Assembly (NCBI RefSeq): GCF_021228125.1
Contig: NZ_JAJQQS010000013.1
Location: 124,001-188,000 of the forward strand
Source: Streptomyces albireticuli
GTDB lineage: Bacteria > Actinomycetota > Actinomycetes > Streptomycetales > Streptomycetaceae
Length of the DNA stretch: 64,000 nucleotides
Direction: 5' to 3'
This document shows positions 30,267 through 37,832 of this stretch, one piece after another. The position numbers and the translations under genes were made by a program. The stretch's first letter is position 1. Every line of letters starts with the position of its first letter. Below the pieces are notes generated by a model. That model saw only the letters and a program-made list of their open reading frames with translations. It did not search any database and was not told where the DNA came from.

Positions 30267-32594
30267 CTACGGTTCCGCGTCCGTCCCCTCCGCGTCGACG
30301 CGCGGCAGCACCCGTTCCAGCCAGGGCGGGGCCCACCAGGCGGACCTGCCGAGCAGGGTCATCACCGCGGGCACGAGCAGCAGGCGTACGACCGTGGCGT
30401 CGATGAGCACGCTCACGGCCAGGCCCACGGCGAGCATCTTCACCACGATGTTCTCGCTGACGATGAAGGCGGCGAAGACGCTGACCATGATGAGGGCCGC
30501 GCAGGTGATGACCCGGGCCGTGATCTCCAGGGCGTGCGCGACGCTGTCCTTCGCGTCCCCCGTGCGCAGCCACGCCTCGTGGATGCGGGAGAGCAGGAAG
30601 ATCTCGTAGTCCATGCTCAGTCCGAAGACGATGGCGAACATCATCATCGGTACGTAGCTCTCGATCGGGACGGTGCCGGAGACTCCCAGGGCCGGGCCGC
30701 CCCAGCCCCACTGGAAGACGGCGACGACCACGCCGTAGGAGGCGGCGATGGACAGGAGGTTGAGGGCCGCCGCCTTGAGGGCCACCAGGATTCCATGGAA
30801 GACCACGAGGATGAGCAGGAACGCCAGGGCGACGACGGCGGCGATGATCAAGGGGAGGCGCGCGGCGAGCATGCCGACGAAGTCGGCCTGGGTTGCGGTC
30901 GTCCCGGTCACATAGCCGCGGGCGGCGGTGCCGGAGACCGCCTTGGGCAGCGTGTCGTTCTTGAGGCGGTTCACGAGGCCGGTCGTCGCGGCGTCCTGGG
31001 GCGCGGTCGCGGAGAACGCGGTGGCGACGAGGACGTCGCCGTCGGGCGTCGGCCGGAGCGGGGTGACGGAGGCCGCCCCGGGCGGGTCCGCCAGGGCCTC
31101 GGCGGCCGTGCCGGCCAGCGCGGGGCGGTCGGCGGCGGGTACCCGGCTCTGGTCGATGACGAGCGTCAGCGGACCGTTGGCGCCGGGGCCGAAGGCCCGC
31201 GAGGTCAGGTCGTAGGCGCGGCGGTCGGTGAAGCTCTCGGGGTCGGCGCCGTCCCCGATGTGGCCGAGCCGGATGAACAGCAGCGGGACGGAGAGCACGG
31301 CGATGACCAGGACGCCGGCGGCCAGGAACCACCAGGGTCCGCGCTCGACCCGTCGCGCGTACCGGTGCCAGGGTCCGGGCGCGGCCGGGCCGGGCCGGGC
31401 GGTGACAGGGCCGCCGGCTTCCGTCTTCCCTTCCGGGCTTCCTGCCCGGCGTCCGTCCGGGCTTCCTTCCGCGACGGGGGTGCGTACGCGCAGCCGGTCG
31501 ACGCGCGTGCCGACGAGTCCGAGCAGGGCGGGTACGAGCGTGAGGGCGCCCAGGACCGCGGAGACCACCGTGACGGCGGCCGCCACGCCGAGCTTGCCGA
31601 TGAAGGAGACGCCGGAGACCCACAGCCCCATCAGGGCGACGATGACGGTGCACCCCGAGACCAGTACGGCGCGGCCGCTGGTGGCCATGGCCAGACCCGC
31701 GCTCCGCGCCGGGTCCATGCCGTCCATGACGTGCTGGCGGTGGCGGGTGAGCAGGAACAGGGCGTAGTCGATGCCCACGCCCAGCCCGATCATCGTGGCC
31801 AGCGTCGGCGAGACGGTGGCGAAGGTGAAGGCCGCCGCCAGCAGTGCCAGGGCGCTCAGGCCGATGACGACGCCGGCGAGGGCGGTCACCAGCGGCAGAC
31901 CGGCGGCCAGGACACTGCCGAAACCGATCAGCAGGACCACGATCGCCACCGCGAAGCCGATGATCTCGCTGGTCCTGTCGTTCGGCTGGGGCCGGGCGAG
32001 CTCGCCCAGCGGCCCGCCGTACTCCACCTGGACCCCGGCCTCGCGCAAGGGCCGTACGGCGCGGTCGACGCCGTCGAGGTACGAGGCCCCCAGGGTCGAG
32101 GGCGGGGTGTCGAGGCGCACGGTGATGTAGGCGGTCTTCCCGTCACCGGACAGCGGGCCGGTGTTCGGACCGCCGGAGGGCTTCTGTCCGGTGGTCGCGC
32201 CGGGCGGCGGCAGGGGGTTCTGGACGGACAGCACGTGCGGCAGCTTCCGCAGGTCGGCGACGGCCCGGGAGACCTGGTCCCCGAAGCGGGTCAGCGGTGC
32301 GGAGCCGTCGTGGAGAACCACCTGCCCGCTGAAGCCGCCGGCCGCCGGGTCGTGGGCCTTGAGGACGTCGGCGCCGTCCTGCGACTGGGTGGCGGGCAGC
32401 GTGAAGTCGTCGGAGTACTCCCCGCCGAAGGTCCGTTCAAGGGCATGTGTGCCGCCCAGGCAGACGAGCCACAGGGCGATGACCACGAGGAAGTGCCGGG
32501 CACACCAGTGTCCCGTCCGCCCCAGCCATCCCGCCGGGGGCCCGGACGAGCCGCGCGGGGCGGCGTCCGACGGCGGAGGAGGTCGCGAGGTCAC
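30267..32594 (-). CDS. MMPL family RND transporter
   Basis: The 775-residue protein has two MMPL halves with twelve transmembrane segments and two large extracytoplasmic loops. Landmarks are FLVVIALWLVCLGGTHALER at the first helix, MIGLGVGIDYALFLLTRHRQ in the first bundle and FAIVFGLSMDYEIFLLSRIH in the second, both with the Asp-Tyr proton-relay motif. The family exports lipids, siderophores or antibiotics. No TetR gene is adjacent, and the next upstream gene is 391 bp away. The substrate is unknown. Confidence 0.9.
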   Translation of the reverse strand: MTSRPPPPSDAAPRGSSGPPAGWLGRTGHWCARHFLVVIALWLVCLGGTHALERTFGGEYSDDFTLPATQSQDGADVLKAHDPAAGGFSGQVVLHDGSAPLTRFGDQVSRAVADLRKLPHVLSVQNPLPPPGATTGQKPSGGPNTGPLSGDGKTAYITVRLDTPPSTLGASYLDGVDRAVRPLREAGVQVEYGGPLGELARPQPNDRTSEIIGFAVAIVVLLIGFGSVLAAGLPLVTALAGVVIGLSALALLAAAFTFATVSPTLATMIGLGVGIDYALFLLTRHRQHVMDGMDPARSAGLAMATSGRAVLVSGCTVIVALMGLWVSGVSFIGKLGVAAAVTVVSAVLGALTLVPALLGLVGTRVDRLRVRTPVAEGSPDGRRAGSPEGKTEAGGPVTARPGPAAPGPWHRYARRVERGPWWFLAAGVLVIAVLSVPLLFIRLGHIGDGADPESFTDRRAYDLTSRAFGPGANGPLTLVIDQSRVPAADRPALAGTAAEALADPPGAASVTPLRPTPDGDVLVATAFSATAPQDAATTGLVNRLKNDTLPKAVSGTAARGYVTGTTATQADFVGMLAARLPLIIAAVVALAFLLILVVFHGILVALKAAALNLLSIAASYGVVVAVFQWGWGGPALGVSGTVPIESYVPMMMFAIVFGLSMDYEIFLLSRIHEAWLRTGDAKDSVAHALEITARVITCAALIMVSVFAAFIVSENIVVKMLAVGLAVSVLIDATVVRLLLVPAVMTLLGRSAWWAPPWLERVLPRVDAEGTDAEP

Positions 32595-32985
32595 ACCGCC
32601 ATTGGAAACCGGACGGCTCCGCTCGGCACGCCGCCGGGGAGGAACGGGTGAACGTCGCCGGCGCGGGATCCCGGGCCGTCACCACGCGGCCGGGCCGCCG
32701 GTGGCCGGTGCGGACGCCGTCGTCCGGTGACACCGGCCGGATCGCGGTCGGCGTCACCGGACATACGGCGGCGAAGGCGACCGCGCTTTGAGGGCGCCGG
32801 GCTCCGGGCGGGTCCGGCCCGCGCACGGCCGGCGTCGACGACCGGCGAGGTGCCCGAGACGGTGCCGCCCGCCGCAGCCGCCCCCGTCGCCTGGGACTCG
32901 CGCTCGGCCGCCTGGACGCGCCGGTTCCTCACGTCTCACGGCCCTGGAGGCACTGGCCGCCGGGCCTTGACCGGTCCGCCGCCGG
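32595..32985. other. Intergenic region, nothing recognised
   Basis: This 391-bp gap lies upstream of the MMPL gene and downstream of the old-yellow-enzyme gene, both on the minus strand. It is uniformly GC-rich. Open frames across it lack ribosome sites and family resemblance. The MMPL promoter should be here, but I could not identify convincing elements. Confidence 0.5.
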
Positions 32986-34113
32986 TCACGGTCGCGCTCC
33001 GGCGAGCTCGGGCGTCCCGGCCAGCGTGGGGTAGTCGGTGTATCCGGTCTCCCCGCCCACGTACATCATGTGCCGGTCACGCACCTGGTTGAGCGGTGCG
33101 TCGACGCGCAGGCGTTCGACCAGGTCGGGGTTGGCCAGGAACGCGCGGCCCAGGGAGATCAGGTCGGCGCCCGCGGCGAGCAGCCGCTCGCCCTCGCGCT
33201 TGCCGCCGTCGGCGGGCAGGGGCTCCGCCCAGGGCAGCGCCGGGTTGGCCATCAGGGTGCCCGGCCAGGACTTCCGGATCCGCTGGAAGAGGGGCTGGTC
33301 CGGGTCGGCGGTCACGAGGTGGAGGTAGGCCAGGCCGGTGTCCGCCAGTGCCTCGACGAGCGCGGGGTAGATGCTCCCGGTGTCGCCCTCCTCGATGCCG
33401 TTGACGGTGTTTCCCGGGGAGATGCGCAGGCCCACCCGCTCGGGGCCGACGGCCTCGGCGACCGCCCGTACCACCTCGACGGCGAACCGGATGCGGCCGG
33501 CGACCGAGCCGCCGTAGGCGTCGGTGCGGTGGTTGGTGTTCCGGGCCATGAACTGGTGCAGGAGATGGCCGTTGGCGGCGTGCACCTCGACTCCGGCGAA
33601 GCCGGCGTCGACGGCGTTGCGGGCGGCGGAGGCGAAGTCCGCCACGGTGGCGCGGATGTCGTCGAGGGTCATCTCCCGGGGCACGACGGAGTCCTGACGG
33701 CCGCTGGGCGTGTGGATCGTCTCCGGGAGCGGTACCGGCGACGGCGCGACCGGTGTCAGCCCGCTGTTGTCGGGGTGGCCGACGCGGCCGCCGTGCTGGA
33801 GTTGCAGGAACATCCGGCCGCCCGCGGCCCGCACCGCGTCGGTGACCCGGCGCCAGCCGGCCACATGTGCCTCGTTGTGGATCGCGGGGATGTTGGGGTA
33901 GGTCTGCCCGACGGCGTTCGGGGTGGCGGCCTCGGCGATGATCAGGCCGGCGGACGCGCGCTGTGCGTAGTACGTCGCCATGATCGGCTGGGGGACACCG
34001 TCCGCGCCGGCCCGGTTGCGGGTCAGCGGTGCCATCACCAGGCGGTTGGCCAGGGGCAGAGCGCCGAGGCTGGTGGGTTCGAAGAGGCGGGAGAGTGCTG
34101 CTGTGTTCGTCAT
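32986..34113 (-). CDS. Old yellow enzyme family NADH:flavin oxidoreductase
   Basis: The 375-residue protein is an FMN-binding TIM barrel of the OYE class: LANRLVMAPLTRNRAGADG, FLQLQHGGRVGH, GVEVHAANGHLLHQFMARNT (catalytic His/Asn pair in VHAANGH), TDAYGGSVAGRIRFAVEVV and LISLGRAFLANPDLVERL. Such enzymes reduce alkenes conjugated to carbonyl or nitro groups. ATG 34113 is preferred to an upstream in-frame ATG because a MerR-type promoter lies at 34131-34151, which places transcription start at or next to this codon, so the mRNA may be leaderless. Confidence 0.9.
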   Translation of the reverse strand: MTNTAALSRLFEPTSLGALPLANRLVMAPLTRNRAGADGVPQPIMATYYAQRASAGLIIAEAATPNAVGQTYPNIPAIHNEAHVAGWRRVTDAVRAAGGRMFLQLQHGGRVGHPDNSGLTPVAPSPVPLPETIHTPSGRQDSVVPREMTLDDIRATVADFASAARNAVDAGFAGVEVHAANGHLLHQFMARNTNHRTDAYGGSVAGRIRFAVEVVRAVAEAVGPERVGLRISPGNTVNGIEEGDTGSIYPALVEALADTGLAYLHLVTADPDQPLFQRIRKSWPGTLMANPALPWAEPLPADGGKREGERLLAAGADLISLGRAFLANPDLVERLRVDAPLNQVRDRHMMYVGGETGYTDYPTLAGTPELAGARP

Positions 34114-34130
34114 GCCGGTACCGTAGGAGT

Positions 34131-34151
34131 TGACACTGGTGTCAGGTTCAA
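34131..34151 (-). promoter_or_regulatory. MerR-type promoter/operator of the old-yellow-enzyme gene
   Basis: On the minus strand TTGAAC (34146-34151) and CTACGG are separated by 19 bp, and the spacer holds the perfect inverted repeat TGACAC-CA-GTGTCA (34131-34144). An overlong spacer with a central palindrome is the hallmark of MerR-activated promoters. The merR gene itself starts 28 bp further on the other strand. Confidence 0.75.
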
Positions 34152-34178
34152 GTCCCGTCATGGCATGCGAGGTGGGGA

Positions 34179-34577
34179 ATGCGGATCGGCGAGCTGGCTC
34201 GGCGCAGCGGGGTGAGCGAGCGTTCGTTGCGCTATTACGAGACGCAGGGGCTGCTGCGGGCGGAGCGCACCCCGGGCGGCCAGCGGCAGTACGGCGAGTG
34301 GGCGGTCGACAGGGTCGTCCGCGTTCAGGCGCTCTACGCCGCCGGGCTCAACAGCAAGAAGATCGCGCGGTTGCTCCCCTGTATGCGGGACGCGGACGGC
34401 GGTCCTTCCGAGAAGGCCACGCCGCTGCTGGTCACCGAGCTCACCACGGAACGGGACCGCATCAACCGGATGATCACCGATCTGGTCCGCTCCCGCGAGG
34501 TCCTGGACGAGGCCATCACCACGGCGTCGGCGGGCATGGAGACCTCCGCCGCCTCCGCCGTCCCCGCGCTCCGCTGA
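34179..34577 (+). CDS. MerR family transcriptional regulator
   Basis: The 132-residue protein has the MerR DNA-binding domain (MRIGELARRSGVSERSLRYY, ETQGLLRAERTPGGQRQYG) followed by a long dimerisation helix (ELTTERDRINRMITDLVRSR). A Cys (LLPCMRD) lies at the hinge, but there is no metal-binding C-terminal loop, so it is more like the redox or small-molecule subgroup. It is divergent from the old-yellow-enzyme gene, whose promoter carries a MerR palindrome. Confidence 0.92.
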   Translation: MRIGELARRSGVSERSLRYYETQGLLRAERTPGGQRQYGEWAVDRVVRVQALYAAGLNSKKIARLLPCMRDADGGPSEKATPLLVTELTTERDRINRMITDLVRSREVLDEAITTASAGMETSAASAVPALR

Positions 34578-34663
34578 GTCCGGCCGCGGGCCGCTCCCGC
34601 GGGCGCCGGTGACCGTTCGCGGCCGGAACGCGGGGCGCCCGGCGGCCGGGCGCCCCACCGTCC

Positions 34664-35266
34664 TCAGACGGCGTCGACGCGCCACCACTGCTGGGACTGG
34701 AAGTTCTTCTCCCACAGCTGCGCCCACGCGCCGTCGCCGGGCACGTTGTTGTCCCTGTCCAGGACGGTGTTGCCGTTGTTGAAGAACCGGCCGTTGTAGA
34801 CGGCCAGGTCACCGGCGAACGTGTACCACTGCTGCTGGGAGGAGCCGTTGCACTCCCACAGCTGCGCCTTGGTGCCGTTGCGGCCGGCGCCGTTGGTGTC
34901 GGCGTCGAGGCACATGCCGCGGAAGCGGGTGCTCTCCAGCGCGCCGCTCTCCCAGGAGATCCACGCCTGCTGGGCGCTGAGGTTGCACTTCCACACCTGG
35001 ACCTTGGTGCCGTTGCCGCCCGCGTTGGCGTCCGCGTCGAGGCACTGCCCCGGGGTCGGCCCGTAGAGGCTGGCGATCCTGACGACCCCGGCCCGGATCC
35101 CCTGTCCGAGGGTGCGGGCGCCTTCGGGCGCCGTGGGGAGCGGGGCCGCGGTGGTGGTACGCCCGTGCGGCGCCGCAGGGGTCAGGGGCGTGGCCGTGGC
35201 GAGCCCTGTGCCGGTGAGCAGCGCCGAGGTCAGCGCGATACCGATCACGAGATGTCTGTGAGGCAT
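34664..35266 (-). CDS. Secreted ricin-type beta-trefoil lectin
   Basis: The 200-residue protein has a Sec signal (MPHRHLVIGIALTSALLTGT) and one ricin B domain with three repeats: GQCLDADANAGGNGTKVQVW, GMCLDADTNGAGRNGTKAQL and a diverged third ending SQQWWRVDAV. QxW motifs (QAW, QQW, QWW) mark each lobe. There is no catalytic domain, so it probably binds sugars by itself. ATG 35266 with GGAAGGGA upstream was selected over the longer open frame. Confidence 0.88.
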   Translation of the reverse strand: MPHRHLVIGIALTSALLTGTGLATATPLTPAAPHGRTTTAAPLPTAPEGARTLGQGIRAGVVRIASLYGPTPGQCLDADANAGGNGTKVQVWKCNLSAQQAWISWESGALESTRFRGMCLDADTNGAGRNGTKAQLWECNGSSQQQWYTFAGDLAVYNGRFFNNGNTVLDRDNNVPGDGAWAQLWEKNFQSQQWWRVDAV

Positions 35267-35435
35267 GGACGGTCCCTTCCTGGGTCCGTAACAGGCGCAC
35301 GTCATGTCGCGGTCATGACTAGTCGGACGGGCGGCACTCGTCCATACGCGGAACCGGCCACGCCGCGCGTACACCCGGCGGCAAGGGCATGTACCCCCGC
35401 CTGGCGGGGGCGGCGGAGGCTCCCGGCCGCCCGCG

Positions 35436-36008
35436 TCACGCGGGGGCGGTGTCGCTCTCCAGGACGGCCTCGACGTCGACGGTGACGTCGATCATGTCGC
35501 TGACGACGACACCGCCCCGGTCGACCACGTCGTTCCAGCTCACCCCGAAGTCCCGGCGGTCGATGCGGGTCGTCGCGGTAAAGCCGGCCCTGCGCCGGGG
35601 GCCGGCGTCGCGGCCGTCCTCCCACCACGGGGTGTCCCACTGCCCCAGGTAGGTGACGTCGAACGTCACGGGACGGGTCACCCCCCGGATGGTGAGGTCC
35701 CCGGTGACCTCGAACTCCGTCGCGCTCGCCTGATGGACGCGCGTCCCGGTGAAGGTCCAGGCCGGGTGGTGCTCGCAGTCGAAGAAGTCCGCGCTCCGGA
35801 GGTGCGCGTCGCGCTGCTCCTGACCCGTGTACACCTCGCTCGCGTCGGCCACGGCCTCCACGCGGGCGTTCTCCGGCTCGTCGGGATCGACCTCCAGCGA
35901 GCCGCGCACGTTCTTCAGCTGCCCGCGCACGTAGGTGACCATCATGTGCCGGGCGCGGAATTCGGCGCCGGTGTGGCCGGGTTCGAAGAACCATCTGGTG
36001 GTGCCCAT
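35436..36008 (-). CDS. YceI family lipid-binding protein
   Basis: The 190-residue protein has the YceI lipocalin-like fold: HTGAEFRARHMMVTYVRGQL at the N-terminus, AVADASEVYTGQEQRDAHLR, FFDCEHHPAWTFTGTRV and TGDLTIRGVTRPVTFDVTYL, then RIDRRDFGVSWN. These proteins bind polyisoprenoid or amide lipids. There is no signal peptide, so it appears cytoplasmic, as in many actinobacterial copies. Confidence 0.9.
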   Translation of the reverse strand: MGTTRWFFEPGHTGAEFRARHMMVTYVRGQLKNVRGSLEVDPDEPENARVEAVADASEVYTGQEQRDAHLRSADFFDCEHHPAWTFTGTRVHQASATEFEVTGDLTIRGVTRPVTFDVTYLGQWDTPWWEDGRDAGPRRRAGFTATTRIDRRDFGVSWNDVVDRGGVVVSDMIDVTVDVEAVLESDTAPA

Positions 36009-36090
36009 GGGGCCTCCCGGGCAGGGCCTCGGCTTTGGGTCTGCGCCCCTTCCGCCAGGATAGGCCGTGCCGGGGCGGGTCGCCCGCCCG

Positions 36091-36354
36091 TCAGCCGAGC
36101 CAGACGAGGTCGATGACGTACAGGCGCCGGCCGGCGCGGTTGATGAAGTAGACGAGGGTCAGCGGGCCGACGGAGGCCGCGCGGATGTCCTCGCCCTCGG
36201 CGTCGGCGATGTCCCACTGGGCGAATCCCCACGGCGCCCTGGCCGCGATGCCCGCCATGTCGCGGACCATCTCCTGGGCGTGGGCGGGCAGGGCGGCGAG
36301 AGCCTTCACGACCGGCGGCGAGAGGCGCACCGGCCATGCCCCGCCGTCCGTCAC
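36091..36354 (-). CDS. Small RelE/ParE-like protein, candidate toxin
   Basis: The 87-residue product (GTG start) reads WPVRLSPPVVKALAALPAHA, QEMVRDMAGIAARAPWGF and, at the C-terminus, GPLTLVYFINRAGRRLYVID LVWLG. Two helices followed by a beta-sheet with a final V-Y-x-I strand is the shape of RelE/ParE-fold toxins. It overlaps the upstream DUF6247 gene by 4 bp, the usual arrangement of antitoxin then toxin. The match is by pattern only; catalytic residues are not certain. Confidence 0.55.
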   Translation of the reverse strand: MTDGGAWPVRLSPPVVKALAALPAHAQEMVRDMAGIAARAPWGFAQWDIADAEGEDIRAASVGPLTLVYFINRAGRRLYVIDLVWLG

Positions 36355-36650
36355 GGGCGGGTCCCCAGGACCTGGTCCAGGTCCACGCCGTCCGCGTCGT
36401 CCAGCCCCGCGTCGATGAACGCGCCGACGGCCGGGGCGGTGTCGAGGCGGGCCTGCCAGGCCCGGACGACCTCGTGCAGCGGTGTCAGGGTGTACGTCAC
36501 CCGCGAGTCGTCCAGCGCCTTCCCCCAGTCCCGCTCGAACGCCGGCTCCCACTGGGCCGCGCGGCCGTGGGCGCGGATGCGGGCGAGGAGCCGCGCGGCG
36601 GCGGCCGGGGCGGGCGGTGGAGCCGGCACCTGGCCGGGCTGAGCGCTCAT
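36351..36650 (-). CDS. DUF6247-like protein, candidate antitoxin
   Basis: The 99-residue protein contains the core WEPAFERDWGKALDDSRVTY and LTPLHEVVRAWQARL, typical of small DUF6247 proteins that in Streptomyces precede a RelE-like partner. The N-terminus is Pro/Ala-rich. ATG 36650 was chosen as the latest start before the conserved core. It is translationally coupled to the downstream small gene. An antitoxin role is inferred from the gene pair. Confidence 0.6.
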   Translation of the reverse strand: MSAQPGQVPAPPPAPAAAARLLARIRAHGRAAQWEPAFERDWGKALDDSRVTYTLTPLHEVVRAWQARLDTAPAVGAFIDAGLDDADGVDLDQVLGTRP

Positions 36651-36902
36651 GCGTGGCCTCCAGACGGGTATCCCCGGCCACGGTACCGCCGGGGTCCCGC
36701 GCGCACGGACCCGTACGAACCCGTGCGCGAATCCGGCGAACCGGTGTGCGGGAGACCGGGGGCCCGGTCCGACGCGCCACTCCCCCATCCCCGCCTCACC
36801 CGTTCAGCCCATTGCACCTCATTTGATGGTATTGCCAGTATGTGGAGTCCACATCGGTCCGAGCCGCCCGACGCCGCTCGACGGAACCGAAGGAGCGGTG
36901 TG

Positions 36903-37832
36903 ATGCTGCGAGTCGAAGTCGATATCTTCTCCGGGCGCCCGAACCCCGCCTGGATCATCACCGACGAAGACGCGGTCCGTACGCTCCTGTCCGAGGTGGC
37001 CGATGCCGCCGAGGACGTCGTGGGACTGCCCGGCGAGGGGTTCGACGGCCTCGGGTACCGCGAAGTGGTGCTGTCCGCCGTCAGCGACGACCAGGTCTGG
37101 CCCGGCTCCGTGCCCCGCGAGTTCGCCCTGGGCACCACCGGCGCCCGCGACGTCGCCCGTTCCACGGAGCTGGCCCGCCGGGTGGTCTCCGGGATGACCC
37201 GGCACGCGGGCACGTCGCTGCGCGAACACGGGCTCACACCCGTCGACGAGCACATGCGCGACCTCGTCCTGCGGGAGATCGACCGCTTCGCCGACGCTCC
37301 TCCGCCCTTCTTCCGGGCCCCGCGCCTCCCCTCCCACCCGTCGGTCGGGACGGCTCCGTCCGAAGACGCCGAATCCGCCGCCGTCTGCCTCGTCGAACTG
37401 GGCAATTACAACCCCGCGTTCTGGAACCGCCCCGAAGTGCAGCCCAACAACAACTGCTACAACTACGCGGGCGACAGGCGCACCGACACCTTCGCCCAGC
37501 CGGGCCGCGCCCACGGCTCCGAGTTCCGCGCCCACACCTGTCCCGACGTCACCAACGCCATGTTCGTCGACGGCCTGGTGCGCAGCACCCAGTGTCTGCC
37601 GGACAGCGAGAACCCGCGGTGGCTGCTGGCCATGGTCATCTGGCCGGGCACGGACTTCCATTTCTTCCGGAAGCACCAGGAGCTGTTCTGGGGACACAAG
37701 CCGGGACGCGACACCGCCCGCAATTACGACAACAGCGGTGTGCGCATCAGCGACCCGCAGACCGCGAATCGCGGCCCCTACAGCGATTTCTGCGGCTTCT
37801 TCCACATGGGCCGTTCCGTCGTCATCCGGTGA
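36903..37832 (+). CDS. Hypothetical protein with NNCYNYA motif
   Basis: The 309-residue protein starts with MLRVEVDIFSGRPNPAWIIT, seen in unclassified bacterial proteins. Near residue 180 is PNNNCYNYAGDRRTDTFAQP and near 250 DFHFFRKHQELFWGHKPG. A Cys after Asn-Asn and a later His in a D-F-H-F strand suggest a papain/NlpC-like Cys-His active site, but this is inference. No signal peptide is visible. AAGGAG lies 8 bp upstream of ATG 36903; GTG 36900 is also possible. It converges on the helicase gene with an 11-bp overlap. Confidence 0.6.
   Translation: MLRVEVDIFSGRPNPAWIITDEDAVRTLLSEVADAAEDVVGLPGEGFDGLGYREVVLSAVSDDQVWPGSVPREFALGTTGARDVARSTELARRVVSGMTRHAGTSLREHGLTPVDEHMRDLVLREIDRFADAPPPFFRAPRLPSHPSVGTAPSEDAESAAVCLVELGNYNPAFWNRPEVQPNNNCYNYAGDRRTDTFAQPGRAHGSEFRAHTCPDVTNAMFVDGLVRSTQCLPDSENPRWLLAMVIWPGTDFHFFRKHQELFWGHKPGRDTARNYDNSGVRISDPQTANRGPYSDFCGFFHMGRSVVIR

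Noticed and set aside
34145..34158. GGTTCAAGTCCCG resembles a tRNA T-loop.
   Set aside because: No matching T-stem, anticodon arm or acceptor stem can be drawn around it; it is part of the MerR promoter of the old-yellow-enzyme gene.
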